From: Rickettsiaceae bacterium
GTDB taxonomy: Bacteria > Pseudomonadota > Alphaproteobacteria > Rickettsiales > Rickettsiaceae
Assembly (NCBI GenBank): GCA_024236375.1
Contig: JACKKP010000001.1
Span: 296,001 to 360,000, forward strand
Length of the DNA stretch: 64,000 nt
Reading direction: 5' to 3'
Notes under the pieces: generated by a model
Database searches by the model: none
What the model saw: the letters and a program-made list of their open reading frames with translations, nothing else
What the model was told of the DNA's origin: nothing
Part shown: positions 1 to 9,361 of the stretch, one piece after another
How positions within the stretch are numbered: the stretch's first letter is position 1
How the letters are laid out: the number at the start of each line of letters is the position of its first letter
Program-made: the position numbers and the translations under genes

Positions 1-1121
1 CTATTACTGCTATTAGGGAAGCCGATTTAGTGTGCCTAGTAATTGATAATCAAACAGGAATCACTCCAACGGATAAGTTTTTTGCAGATATGATTAGAAA
101 AAACCATTCTAATTATATAGTTATAGTAAATAAAACTGAAAAAACTTTTATATATGACAAGGAATATCATAAATTAGGTTTTGGTACTCCAGTTCCTATT
201 TCCGCTGAGCATGGTCAAGGTATGGCATATCTCTATGAAGCATTCATGGAAAAATTGGACATGGAACAACAGAGTCAGTTCATCGATCCTTTAAAAAGTA
301 ACGCATTGCACATAGTAGTAGCAGGTAGACCTAATGCTGGTAAGTCAACTTTTATTAATGCCATTATAGGAGAAGAAAGACTATTGACTGGTAAAGAAGC
401 TGGTATTACTAGAGAATCGATAGAAGTTTCATGGGAATATAAAGGAAATGCTATGAAATTAATCGATACTGCTGGACTTCGTAAGCGTTCTAATGTTACA
501 AAAACTTTAGAGAAATTATCTACAAGCGATACTACAGCTAGTATAAGATTTGCTAATATTGTGGTGTTGATGTTAGATGCTACTATGGCATTAGAAAGCC
601 AAGACATTAATATTGGTAATTATGTCATTGACGAAGGAAGAAGTATTGTTATTGTAGTTAATAAATGGGATTTAGTTAAAGATAAAAAGAAATATCAAGA
701 AGAATTCGAGTATCAGATTAATAAATTATTGCCCCAGATTAAAGACGTTCCAGTAGTATATATTTCTGCTATTGATGGTCAGCAAACTGATTTAGTATTA
801 GATGCTTGTATAGAAATCTATAAATTATGGAATCGTAGAATTACAACAAGTAAATTAAATGATTGGTTACCATTTGTGATTAACCAACATCCGCTACCTT
901 TACATAAGAAATTAGGTAGAAGAGTACGTATAAAATATATTACTCAGATTAAAACTCGTCCTCCTACGTTTAAATTATTTTCCAACGATCCAGAGAGTAT
1001 TCCTGATTCATATAAAAAATATTTGTTAAATAGTTTGAGACACGACTTTGGCATGCCTGGTGTGCCTATACGCTTATATTTTGTTAAATCTGACAATCCA
1101 TATGAAAAAAGCAAAAAATAG
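1..1121 (+). CDS. der: GTPase Der (EngA), 5' end outside window
   Basis: This is a tandem-G-domain GTPase for late assembly of the 50S ribosomal subunit. The frame is open from base 3, so the true start lies upstream. A GTG at 30 is internal, because the residues before it continue the first G domain. Numbering from that GTG, the first G domain ends with NKTE (34-37, where NKxD is usual) and SAE (58-60). The second has GRPNAGKST (99-107), DTAGL (146-150) and NKWD (211-214), followed by the basic KH-like C-terminal domain. The acidic residue of the first NKxD box is Glu instead of Asp, a small oddity. The gene heads a tight + strand run and overlaps hemD by 20 bp. Confidence 0.95.
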   Translation, partial: ITAIREADLVCLVIDNQTGITPTDKFFADMIRKNHSNYIVIVNKTEKTFIYDKEYHKLGFGTPVPISAEHGQGMAYLYEAFMEKLDMEQQSQFIDPLKSNALHIVVAGRPNAGKSTFINAIIGEERLLTGKEAGITRESIEVSWEYKGNAMKLIDTAGLRKRSNVTKTLEKLSTSDTTASIRFANIVVLMLDATMALESQDINIGNYVIDEGRSIVIVVNKWDLVKDKKKYQEEFEYQINKLLPQIKDVPVVYISAIDGQQTDLVLDACIEIYKLWNRRITTSKLNDWLPFVINQHPLPLHKKLGRRVRIKYITQIKTRPPTFKLFSNDPESIPDSYKKYLLNSLRHDFGMPGVPIRLYFVKSDNPYEKSKK

Positions 1122-1788
1122 CGTATTACTTACGCGCAGTATAGAAGAAAATGCTAAAATAAAAGAAATTTTAAAAGATTCACCTATTCAAATAATAGAA
1201 TGTCCGTTAATTCATTACCAATTATCATCGGTTGATTGGGATAGGCTTAAATTATATGACTATGTAATTGTGACTAGTAAGTTTCTTGCTAAGTGTTTTC
1301 CTGTAAATAACAACCTAAATCTGAAAATTTTTGTAGTAGGTAAAGTTTCAGCATCTATATTACAAGAAAAAGGTTATAAGATTGAGTTGTGCACGGAAAA
1401 TGCATCGCAAATAAAAAATTATCTTAATCAACAAGAAACATTGAGAGCTAAAAACATTATATATTTTTGTGGTAATTATATTTCTACTATAATGCCTAAT
1501 TTTGTTGAACAATATGAAGCCTATAAAGTCTCTTATCAGCATGATTTAACAGCGGATCAGATAGCATCATTTAAAATGCCAATTGCTTATATTATGATTT
1601 ATTCCGAGAATTGTGCTAAAACTTTGTTGCGTATAATAGTAAAATATAATTTACAAGGTTACTTAAATAATACTATTATTATTTCTATAAGTGATAAAGT
1701 GGATAAGATTCTAAACCCCCTTTGTACTAAAATTGTGATTCGATCTACAAATGAGCAAATGATTAGTTATTTAAAAGCGAACATATGA
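1102..1788 (+). CDS. hemD: Uroporphyrinogen-III synthase (HemD-like)
   Basis: It probably cyclises hydroxymethylbilane to uroporphyrinogen III in haem synthesis. I chose the ATG at 1102, giving 228 aa beginning MKKAKNSVLLTRS. A longer frame from 1048 would only add residues overlapping der. The N-terminal pattern of a beta strand, LLTRS, and later YVIVTSKFLAK and IFVVGKVSA matches the duplicated alpha/beta fold of HemD. The family is very divergent, so the call also leans on the neighbour order (a membrane protein and a HemY-type TPR protein directly downstream). Its stop overlaps the next start by 4 bp (ATGA), which suggests translational coupling. Confidence 0.7.
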   Translation: MKKAKNSVLLTRSIEENAKIKEILKDSPIQIIECPLIHYQLSSVDWDRLKLYDYVIVTSKFLAKCFPVNNNLNLKIFVVGKVSASILQEKGYKIELCTENASQIKNYLNQQETLRAKNIIYFCGNYISTIMPNFVEQYEAYKVSYQHDLTADQIASFKMPIAYIMIYSENCAKTLLRIIVKYNLQGYLNNTIIISISDKVDKILNPLCTKIVIRSTNEQMISYLKANI

Positions 1789-2519
1789 AAGGAAATAGTA
1801 GCAAGCAGCAATTAAAATTATTAGAGAATTTAAAATTGTATTATAGCAAATTATGGATATTTATTGTATTGTTTTTGATTACATTGATATTAATATATGC
1901 TGCTCCCATTGGCCAATTCATAAATAAGCTTGCTAGTCACCAAGATCCTCAAGATAAAGAAGTACAGACAGAAGCATTAATAGAATCTGCCCTAATTGCT
2001 AAAAATAATTTTAATGTCGGTCCTGAACCTTTAATAGTACCAATGAAACCGCAGCTCATTAATGATGAATTACTAGAAAATAGTTATTTATCTGTTGTGA
2101 AAGATTTTTCTGTAGGAATGATGACAACAAAAACTCAGAAGCAAAAATGTAATATAAATGCATTAAATCATTACATATTATTTCTGGCAAATGCTAATCA
2201 ATTATTAATCAAATTATATGAAGGTGATGATTATAGCCAAGAACTGATCGAATTACAAAAAATCGAGCATCCTCAGGAAATACAAGAAATTCTTAAACAT
2301 TTTGAGAGTTTAATTGCAAACAATATTTCTGCAAAGGAAGAAGTAATAAAACCTTTTGGTAATTTTTTATCAAATTTTATTAAAGTGACAAAGAAAAAAG
2401 AAACAATAAGTAATTATAAAGTAAGAATTCAGTTGATCAAAAATAATATTAATATACTTACTGAATATCTATATAGCCCTGGTTTACAGGAAAAATTTAT
2501 TAAATATCAGAATTTTTAG
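1785..2519 (+). CDS. Single-pass membrane protein in hemD-hemY run (HemX/mitofilin-like position)
   Basis: This 244-aa protein has a short basic cytoplasmic N-terminus and one strong membrane segment (about residues 24-44). The rest is a charged, helical C-terminal region of about 190 residues with no motif I recognise. Alphaproteobacteria commonly carry a mitofilin/HemX-like inner-membrane protein between hemD and hemY, and this gene occupies exactly that position. The functional assignment is positional inference only. It is translationally coupled to hemD (4-bp overlap) and lies 8 bp before the next gene. Confidence 0.55.
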   Translation: MKGNSSKQQLKLLENLKLYYSKLWIFIVLFLITLILIYAAPIGQFINKLASHQDPQDKEVQTEALIESALIAKNNFNVGPEPLIVPMKPQLINDELLENSYLSVVKDFSVGMMTTKTQKQKCNINALNHYILFLANANQLLIKLYEGDDYSQELIELQKIEHPQEIQEILKHFESLIANNISAKEEVIKPFGNFLSNFIKVTKKKETISNYKVRIQLIKNNINILTEYLYSPGLQEKFIKYQNF

Positions 2520-2527
2520 GAAAATAA

Positions 2528-3568
2528 ATGATAAGATTTTTAATTTTAGGAATAATAATTTTGTCCGTATATTTAGGACTTTCATATTTGCCTGTTATCA
2601 ATGATTCAATATTGATTTTTTTTAGAAATTATCAAATAGAATTTTCTGTTTCTGTAGCCATATTATCACTGCTACTTATCCAATTTGTGACTTTAATTTT
2701 TACCAAATTAGTTTACTCAATATTTTGTTTTCCTTATATAATAAAAAATTATTTTAGAAATAAATCTCTCAAAAAGATTGAGATGACAATAGCTTTAATT
2801 ATTGAAAGTTATTTACTTGGTTTAAAAGATAAATCGCTCAATATGACCAAAGAGATTTATAGCAAATTAAATGATACGCAGCAAAAGATAGCAAATATTA
2901 TTATTGCAGAAACAACAGATTCTATAGAAGAGAAAGTGATTTATTATCAAAAATTGTTAGATAATAAGACATATGCACCTTACGCACATAAGAAATTAGC
3001 GTCAATATTATTACAAAATAACAATTACAATTTAGCGGAGAAGCACGCTATTAAATATTTTGATTTTGACGAAAATGATAAGGAAAATATATTCACTTTA
3101 ATGAATATTTATTTTGCTGCGGGTGAACGGCAAAAATTACTTTTATTAGTGAGTAAAATAGAGAATATTGAAGACCAATTTTGGCAAGATAATGCGGATC
3201 AAGTGGCCACATATCTTTATAAAGTAGCTCAAGATTTGGTCAATATTGGTGAGGAAGAGGAAGCTAAGAAATATCTAGAATATAGTTTTAAAATCAAACC
3301 AGATCATATAGAAACTATAAGTTTATATAGTGAAATTGCAATTAATAGTAATGCTTCATCACAAGTTTTGGCAATAGCAAAAGCTGCGTTTAATTATGCT
3401 CCATCATTTGATATTGCAAAAATTTATGCTGATAATGCAAATCATAGAGCGCCGGAAGAAATTTATAATGACTTAGCCTCTGCAGCTAGCCCTAATAAAT
3501 ATAAAGGTATTTTTCTTGCAATCGCAGCTTATCTTGATTTAAATGATAAAATTCAACAACTCAAATAA
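2528..3568 (+). CDS. HemY-like membrane protein with TPR region
   Basis: The protein is 346 aa. Two N-terminal hydrophobic segments (about residues 2-22 and 38-60) are followed by a helical repeat region with TPR-like units, for example the stretches around YAPYAHKKLASILLQNNNY and EEEAKKYLEYSFKIKPDHIE. This architecture (two TM helices plus TPR) is that of the HemY N-terminal family linked to haem genes in proteobacteria. It is not the protoporphyrinogen oxidase also called HemY. The role in haem biosynthesis is inferred from context. It is part of the overlapping + strand run. Confidence 0.7.
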   Translation: MIRFLILGIIILSVYLGLSYLPVINDSILIFFRNYQIEFSVSVAILSLLLIQFVTLIFTKLVYSIFCFPYIIKNYFRNKSLKKIEMTIALIIESYLLGLKDKSLNMTKEIYSKLNDTQQKIANIIIAETTDSIEEKVIYYQKLLDNKTYAPYAHKKLASILLQNNNYNLAEKHAIKYFDFDENDKENIFTLMNIYFAAGERQKLLLLVSKIENIEDQFWQDNADQVATYLYKVAQDLVNIGEEEEAKKYLEYSFKIKPDHIETISLYSEIAINSNASSQVLAIAKAAFNYAPSFDIAKIYADNANHRAPEEIYNDLASAASPNKYKGIFLAIAAYLDLNDKIQQLK

Positions 3569-3579
3569 AGTGATATTAG

Positions 3580-4641
3580 ATGCACATTATTGAGTCTAGA
3601 TTGGATGGACAGCAACGTCGAATTAAAAATAAGTTAGATAATTTAATTTTAAAAATAAATCAGTCTTATAATTTTTGGAATAAGATTACATCTCTTTTCT
3701 CTAAGGACCGCTGCAAAATGTCGATTTATCTCTACGGTAAAGTTGGGCGTGGTAAAACAATGTTAATGAAATATTTTTATGATTCTGTAGAAGTTTCAAA
3801 AAATATGATGCATTTTCAACAATTCATGCGGCGTATACACGAGGAGATTCACAAATTTAAAACTCAAAATATATCTCTGAATATAATTATACAGCAACTC
3901 GCTATAAAATTATCCAGAGAATTTAAAGTGTTATGTCTTGATGAGTTTGAGATTAATGACATTGCAGACGCTATGATTATAATGCAATTATTTAAGGAAT
4001 TATATAAAAGAAAAATTATAATTTTTCTAACTACTAATATCGAACCTGATAATTTATACAAAAATGGTCTTCAGAGAGAGGGTTTTCTCCCTTTTATTAG
4101 AGAACTTTATCAGAGATTTTCTATTTTTAATTTAGACCATGAAACAGATTATCGATATCTATTAACTGCCAAGCAACATAGAATATTTGCACCAAAGGAC
4201 AAATATTCACAAAAAGCAATTTCCGAAATTAAAAATAGATTATCTAAAGGAACAACAAGAACGGCTACATCTACTATAATTTTTGGTAGAGAGATTAGAT
4301 TTGCTGATTCAACAAAAGATATAATTTTTACTAATTTTTCTGAATTATTTGAACGAAATTTTAGTTATGCAGATTATGGTCATATAACAAAAATATATAA
4401 AGTTTTTGTAGTTGAGGATGTCAGGCCAATAGAAGAAAATGAAACAGATATTGTAACTCGTTTTATTAATTTTATTGATAATGCTTATTATAATAATATA
4501 TTATTATTCCTGAGCAGTGAATGTGCATTAAATACAATATATACATCAGGTAAAAAACAGCAAGAATTTCAACGTGTTTTATCACGCTTAAATGAAATGG
4601 ATAGTGTAGAATATTACGAAAATTATAAAAGCAAGCTATAA
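3580..4641 (+). CDS. zapE: AFG1/ZapE family ATPase
   Basis: This 353-aa AAA-like ATPase belongs to the Afg1 (mitochondrial) / ZapE (bacterial division) family. A Walker A motif GKVGRGKT is followed by the family helix containing MHFQQFMRRIHEEIH, which is a strong family signature. The Walker B stretch is LCLDEFEINDIADAMI, with a sensor region LTTN after it. Known roles in the family are destabilising FtsZ polymers and quality control of respiratory-chain subunits. Which applies here is not visible. It sits 11 bp after hemY-like and 8 bp before tmk. Confidence 0.9.
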   Translation: MHIIESRLDGQQRRIKNKLDNLILKINQSYNFWNKITSLFSKDRCKMSIYLYGKVGRGKTMLMKYFYDSVEVSKNMMHFQQFMRRIHEEIHKFKTQNISLNIIIQQLAIKLSREFKVLCLDEFEINDIADAMIIMQLFKELYKRKIIIFLTTNIEPDNLYKNGLQREGFLPFIRELYQRFSIFNLDHETDYRYLLTAKQHRIFAPKDKYSQKAISEIKNRLSKGTTRTATSTIIFGREIRFADSTKDIIFTNFSELFERNFSYADYGHITKIYKVFVVEDVRPIEENETDIVTRFINFIDNAYYNNILLFLSSECALNTIYTSGKKQQEFQRVLSRLNEMDSVEYYENYKSKL

Positions 4642-4649
4642 AAAGTTAT

Positions 4650-5297
4650 ATGAAAACTAAAGCAAAATTTATTACTTTTGAAGGTGGTGAGGGTTGCGGT
4701 AAATCTACTCAGAGTAGAAAATTATTTGATACTTTACAACAGCAAAAAATCCGAGTAATTCACACAAGAGAAATTGGTGGTACTAGTGAAGCTGAAAAAA
4801 TTCGTGATCTTATTTTTAGCGCTAAATTAGATTCTATGTCTGAAATGTTACTTATTATGGCAGCAAGATATGAACATTTAAAAAATCTGATTATTCCAGC
4901 TTTAAAGGATGGAGTCACAGTGATTTGTGATCGTTATATTGATTCGACAGCAGTATATCAAACTATCAATTCAGATCTTACTTCACAGCAAGTTTATGCA
5001 CTTCATGCACAATGTATGAAATTTACAGATTTCAATGATAATGATCAGGGAATTATGCCTGATATAAGTTTTTTTCTAGACTTACCACCTAATGAAGGAT
5101 TGACTCGTGCTTTCGCTCGGGGTAATCTAAACAAGTTTGACGAATTAGCAATAGATTTTCATCATAAAGTATATAACAAATTTAAAACAATAGCCCAGCG
5201 CACTGATAGGTTCCATATTATTGATTGTGCTGAAAAAGATCCAGAAATTATACACCAAGAGATATTGCAAATATTTGGTAGAAAAGAAAATGCTTAG
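4650..5297 (+). CDS. tmk: Thymidylate kinase
   Basis: This enzyme phosphorylates dTMP to dTDP. The 215-aa protein has the P-loop GGEGCGKST at residues 11-19, the DR(Y) motif in VICDRYIDSTAVYQ, and the TREIGGT stretch that corresponds to the TRExGG signature. The lid reads RAFARGNLNKFDE instead of the usual R-rich DRFE version, so the lid is slightly divergent. The C-terminal end overlaps the start of the following peptidase gene by 8 bp. Confidence 0.93.
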   Translation: MKTKAKFITFEGGEGCGKSTQSRKLFDTLQQQKIRVIHTREIGGTSEAEKIRDLIFSAKLDSMSEMLLIMAARYEHLKNLIIPALKDGVTVICDRYIDSTAVYQTINSDLTSQQVYALHAQCMKFTDFNDNDQGIMPDISFFLDLPPNEGLTRAFARGNLNKFDELAIDFHHKVYNKFKTIAQRTDRFHIIDCAEKDPEIIHQEILQIFGRKENA

Positions 5298-7266
5298 AGT
5301 AATAATAATTTTATTAATAATAACAAGTTTTAATATGACAAATGCACAATTAATTCCTAAAAAAATATTATTTGGAGACCCAGAGAAAATTACTGTTAGA
5401 TTAAGTAGTGATGGAAAATATATAAGCTATTTGGCTCCTTATAAAGGCGCATTAAATATTTGGGTTGCGCCGGTAGAAAATATTTCAAAAGCTACACCGT
5501 TAACTGAAGATAAAAGGGGGCTGCGTTCATATGTATGGGCCAAGGATAATAAGCATATTATATATGGTAGAGATGGCGAAGGAGACGAAAATTGGCGTTT
5601 ATATTCTTTGAATATTCATACTCAAGAATCAAAATTACTTACTCCAGAAAAAGGAGTGAGGGCGGGCGTAGTAGCACTCAGTAATTTATATCCGGATGAA
5701 ATATTAGTGAAGCATAACCAGAGAAATGCCGAATATTTTGATATATATAAAATAAATTTAGTGAATGGAGAAAGCAAATTATTTTTCGACAATCAGGATA
5801 AGTATTATGATTTTGTAATAGACCCTGACTCACTCAAAATTATCGCAGCTATTAAATTTATGCCAGACGGGCGGTCTGAATATTATCATTTTATTGATAA
5901 TGATGTGCCACAATTACTGCAAACGATACCCGCAGATGAGATGGTGACTAGTGGATGGATCGGTGTCAAGCAGGGTGGTGATGTTGTCTATATGTTAGAT
6001 GGTAGTGGTCAAAATGATCTGCCAGTATTAGTTGAATTTGACTTACGTACTCAAGAAAAAAAGACAATTTTTATCCCAAATCAAGGTGAAATTAGTGGAT
6101 ATATAACAGATCCAAAGACTAGAGAAATAAAAGCTGTATCAGTTAATTACATGAAAGAAAAATGGCATGTAATTGACGATTCATTACATGATGATATCAA
6201 TATTGTAGAAAATCTTGAAGAAGGAGAGCTTTCTATAGTATCACAGACTTATTCTGGTGATAAATGGCTGATTTCTTTTGCAAAGAGTGATAGTCCTAGG
6301 CGTTATTATTTATATGATAGAGCTTCTAAAAGCGCAAAATTTTTGTTTAGTTCAGATTCAAAGCTAGAAAATTTAGACTTAGTTAAAATGCATCCTGTGA
6401 TTATAACAGCACGAGATGGATTGCAATTAGCTAGTTATCTTACACTACCAAAAAAAATTAATTATGTACCAGGTAAAAAAGTAGAGACCTCTGTGCCTTT
6501 AATATTACTTGTGCATGGTGGCCCCAATGCACGTGATTATTGGGGATTTAGTCCTATGGTACAATGGCTCGCAAATCGTGGATATGCAGTGTTACAGGTA
6601 AATTACCGTGGTTCTACAGGCTTCGGTAAAAAATTTGTGAATGCAGGAGATGGTGAGTGGGCTGCTAAAATGCAACATGATTTAGAAGATGGAGTAGAGT
6701 GGGCTATTAAACAAGGTATTACTACCCAAGATAAAGTGGGTATTATGGGTGGTAGTTATGGTGGATATGCCACTTTAGTTGGTATGACAATGACACCAGG
6801 CAAATATGCATTAGGGGTCGATATAGTTGGTATATCTAATCTAGAGACATTTATTAATACTATCCCTCCTTATTGGAAACCAGCTAGAGCACATATGAAT
6901 AAAATGCTTGGCACTGATGTATATAATGATTCTGCTAAAGAGTTTTTAAGACAGAAATCTCCAATCAATTATGTTACAAATATAAAAAATCCTTTAATGA
7001 TTATACAAGGTGCAAATGACCCAAGAGTAAATAGAGACGAATCAGAACAAATGGTAAAAATTATGCAGGAAAATAATATTCCAGTATTTTATTTACTTTA
7101 TCCAGATGAGGGGCATGGTATTGCTCGTTATGTTAATAAAATGACAATGTATAGTTATATTGAGTCCTTTATTGCAAAATTTTTGGGAGGTGAGGTTGAA
7201 AAGGAAGAAAAAATAGAAGGATCTACAGTTATAGTACAAGAAATATTAGGTGATCGACATAAATAA
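5290..7266 (+). CDS. Secreted S9 family prolyl-oligopeptidase-like peptidase
   Basis: This 658-aa serine peptidase has an N-terminal beta-propeller and a C-terminal alpha/beta hydrolase domain. I start it at the ATG at 5290, which gives a clean signal peptide (MLRVIIILLIITSFNMTNA, then Q). An upstream in-frame start at 5221 would bury the signal in tmk. The catalytic triad is visible as Ser489 in GGSYGG, Asp577 in GANDPR and His609 in DEGHG. These are the acylaminoacyl-peptidase/DPP-type S9 positions. It probably degrades peptides in the periplasm, which fits an amino-acid-scavenging lifestyle. The 3' end is close to or overlaps lptA depending on the lptA start. Confidence 0.93.
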   Translation: MLRVIIILLIITSFNMTNAQLIPKKILFGDPEKITVRLSSDGKYISYLAPYKGALNIWVAPVENISKATPLTEDKRGLRSYVWAKDNKHIIYGRDGEGDENWRLYSLNIHTQESKLLTPEKGVRAGVVALSNLYPDEILVKHNQRNAEYFDIYKINLVNGESKLFFDNQDKYYDFVIDPDSLKIIAAIKFMPDGRSEYYHFIDNDVPQLLQTIPADEMVTSGWIGVKQGGDVVYMLDGSGQNDLPVLVEFDLRTQEKKTIFIPNQGEISGYITDPKTREIKAVSVNYMKEKWHVIDDSLHDDINIVENLEEGELSIVSQTYSGDKWLISFAKSDSPRRYYLYDRASKSAKFLFSSDSKLENLDLVKMHPVIITARDGLQLASYLTLPKKINYVPGKKVETSVPLILLVHGGPNARDYWGFSPMVQWLANRGYAVLQVNYRGSTGFGKKFVNAGDGEWAAKMQHDLEDGVEWAIKQGITTQDKVGIMGGSYGGYATLVGMTMTPGKYALGVDIVGISNLETFINTIPPYWKPARAHMNKMLGTDVYNDSAKEFLRQKSPINYVTNIKNPLMIIQGANDPRVNRDESEQMVKIMQENNIPVFYLLYPDEGHGIARYVNKMTMYSYIESFIAKFLGGEVEKEEKIEGSTVIVQEILGDRHK

Positions 7267-7267
7267 G

Positions 7268-7759
7268 ATGCGATTTCTATTTCTTAGCTCTAAGTCGGAA
7301 ACTGCAAAGGTACATAACTTCTGTGTGCTTAAAAAAATAATTATGGCTGTAGCATTAGTGTTATTAACTGAATCTATTGCTCATGGTGTGAGTTTGATAG
7401 ATAAAACTATTATCCAGAAATTACATATTACCTCAGATAGTTTGTTTATCGATCAGGAAACTTCTTCTTCACGTTTTAAGGACAATGTTACTGTTTACTT
7501 CGAAGATTATATATTAAAAACCGAGGAGTTAATAATATTTTATGATGTTAAGGCTAAAACTATTGAGAAGATACAAATACCTTATATACTGAAAATAGTT
7601 AAGCAATCTACTCAAGAAATCATGATGGCAGATCAGGCAATTTATGATAAAAAGTCGCAGCAATTAACTTTAATAGGTAATGTTGTAGTGCAAAAAGGAA
7701 ATCATATTCTAAAAACTGATAAAATAATTTATGATATAGAGAAACTATCAAAAAAATAA
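7268..7759 (+). CDS. lptA: LptA/OstA-like lipopolysaccharide-transport periplasmic protein
   Basis: The protein is about 163 aa from the ATG at 7268. A GTG at 7250 would overlap the peptidase, and an ATG at 7343 is also possible. A hydrophobic export signal (around KKIIMAVALVLLTESIAHG) precedes a short beta-rich OstA region. Its repeated strands read like LptA, for example SRFKDNVTVYFEDYILKTEE and LTLIGNVVVQKGNHILKTD. LptA bridges lipid A/LPS between the inner and outer membranes. It ends directly before lptB (0-bp gap), the normal lptA-lptB order. Many Rickettsiales keep this system, so an LPS-type outer membrane is implied. Confidence 0.82.
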   Translation: MRFLFLSSKSETAKVHNFCVLKKIIMAVALVLLTESIAHGVSLIDKTIIQKLHITSDSLFIDQETSSSRFKDNVTVYFEDYILKTEELIIFYDVKAKTIEKIQIPYILKIVKQSTQEIMMADQAIYDKKSQQLTLIGNVVVQKGNHILKTDKIIYDIEKLSKK

Positions 7760-8500
7760 ATGTTGAATTATCTCACCGCCAAAAATCTGTCCAAATCATA
7801 TAATAAAAAACCTGTTTTGAAGAATATTAATTGCCATATTCGTCAAGGAGAAGCAGTAGGTTTATTTGGTCCTAACGGAGCTGGTAAAACCACTTTATTT
7901 AGCATTATAGTGGGATTGATAAAAGTAGATCTAGGCACTTTAGAGCTCAATAATCAAGATATTACTAATTTGCCAATGTACTTAAGGGCAAGACTTGGTA
8001 TTGGCTATTTACCCCAAGAATCTTCTGTATTTCGAGGCTTATCAGTACAAGATAACATTAAAGCCATATTAGAAATTAATCATGCAAATCGCGAAGAAGT
8101 GAACGCACGTTGTTTTGAATTAATGAATGAATTTTCAATAACACATTTATGTAATAAATTGGCCGCAACTTTATCTGGTGGTGAAAGACGTAGGCTTGAA
8201 ATAGCTCGTACCTTAGCTACAGAACCTAAATTTATTTTACTTGATGAGCCATTAGCAGGAATTGATCCCATAGCCATTGGTGATATTAAAAATCTTATTT
8301 CACATTTAAAAGATCGTAATATCGGAGTATTAATTACAGATCATAATGTTAGAGATAGTCTAGATGTAGTGGACCGCGCTTACGTAATTTACGAAGGTCA
8401 AGTATTACTTGAAGGAACTGCTAATGACATAATTAATAGCGATCAAGTACAGAAAGTTTATCTGGGTGAAATGTTTAAAAATATTAGATATGAAACATAA
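7760..8500 (+). CDS. lptB: LPS export ABC transporter ATP-binding protein LptB
   Basis: This 246-aa ABC ATPase has Walker A GPNGAGKTT (residues 37-45), the signature LSGGERRRLEIAR (from about 138), Walker B ILLDEPLAGIDP and the switch ITDHN. The GERRRLEIAR form and LAGIDP are typical of LptB. It energises extraction of LPS from the inner membrane with LptFG, which are not encoded in this window. It abuts lptA and overlaps ctaG by 11 bp. Confidence 0.95.
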   Translation: MLNYLTAKNLSKSYNKKPVLKNINCHIRQGEAVGLFGPNGAGKTTLFSIIVGLIKVDLGTLELNNQDITNLPMYLRARLGIGYLPQESSVFRGLSVQDNIKAILEINHANREEVNARCFELMNEFSITHLCNKLAATLSGGERRRLEIARTLATEPKFILLDEPLAGIDPIAIGDIKNLISHLKDRNIGVLITDHNVRDSLDVVDRAYVIYEGQVLLEGTANDIINSDQVQKVYLGEMFKNIRYET

Positions 8501-9026
8501 AAATTCTAATAGGCAGACAACTTTATCAATTATCCTACTCTTTCTTAGTATGCTATTATTAAGTTTTGCGTCAGTACCAATTTATAATTTATTTTGTAAG
8601 GCAACAGGTTTTGGAGGTACAACTCAGCGTGCTAATCAATATGATAAATCTCGTATTGGTACACGTAAATTGGAAGTATATTTTGATGCTAATACTGATC
8701 CTAATTTGCCGTGGCGTTTTATTCCTAAACATCGTAAAATTGAAGTTCTAACCGGTGAAAGTAATTTGATATTTTATGAAGCTACAAATCTTAGTGATAA
8801 AGATATAATAGGAACAGCAATTTATAATGTAACTCCAATGAAGGCCGGCAAATATTTTGTAAAAATACATTGTTTTTGCTTTGAGGAACAATTACTTAAA
8901 GCGCGGCAAAAATTATTGATGCCAGTATCTTTTTTCATTGATCCTGATTTTGATCAAGATTTAGAAATGCAGGATGTAACCTCGATTACCTTATCTTATA
9001 GTTTTTTTAAAACACGTGAATTATAA
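8490..9026 (+). CDS. ctaG: Cytochrome c oxidase assembly protein CtaG/Cox11
   Basis: This copper chaperone inserts CuB into subunit I of aa3 oxidase. The start at ATG 8490 gives 178 aa: a short cytoplasmic N-terminus, one TM segment (about residues 10-30), then the periplasmic Cox11 domain. The membrane-proximal Cys in IYNLFCKATGFGGTTQ and the CFCFEEQ copper motif are both present. The start lies inside the end of lptB (11-bp overlap). It pairs functionally with cox3, found on the opposite strand just beyond. Confidence 0.95.
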   Translation: MKHKNSNRQTTLSIILLFLSMLLLSFASVPIYNLFCKATGFGGTTQRANQYDKSRIGTRKLEVYFDANTDPNLPWRFIPKHRKIEVLTGESNLIFYEATNLSDKDIIGTAIYNVTPMKAGKYFVKIHCFCFEEQLLKARQKLLMPVSFFIDPDFDQDLEMQDVTSITLSYSFFKTREL

Positions 9027-9361
9027 TTATTTTTTGTAAATAGTTTTCAGTGTTTAACTGTTGCTCTATTCATATTTGAAGGTAGATTCTAAGTTCTTAT
9101 TTTATGGTTATAAGTTAATTTTGTTAGCGCTCCCAATCCCCAGGGCTATTCAATTTATTTATAATTATTATTTAATTAAAATTTAGTGTGATACCCATAT
9201 TATTATACTGTATTTGCTCTGCTGCTTCATATTTGTACATGAGCTGTAGACTAAAAATTTTATTAATAAATCTAAGACTACTTTTAATAATAACTTGGCA
9301 TCATATATTTATGCTACCCCTACTTTTATCGCTATATTATATAAGCTTCTGGCGATAAATA
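9027..9361. other. Intergenic 335 bp between convergent ctaG and cox3
   Basis: No open frame with coding character and no tRNA is visible. The two flanking genes converge here, so transcription terminators are expected. I see no GC-rich stem with a T tract. Confidence 0.5.

Noticed and set aside
7250..7252. GTG at 7250 as the lptA start
   Set aside because: It lies inside the peptidase gene and lengthens the N-terminus before the signal region. The ATG at 7268 is simpler, although the choice is not certain.
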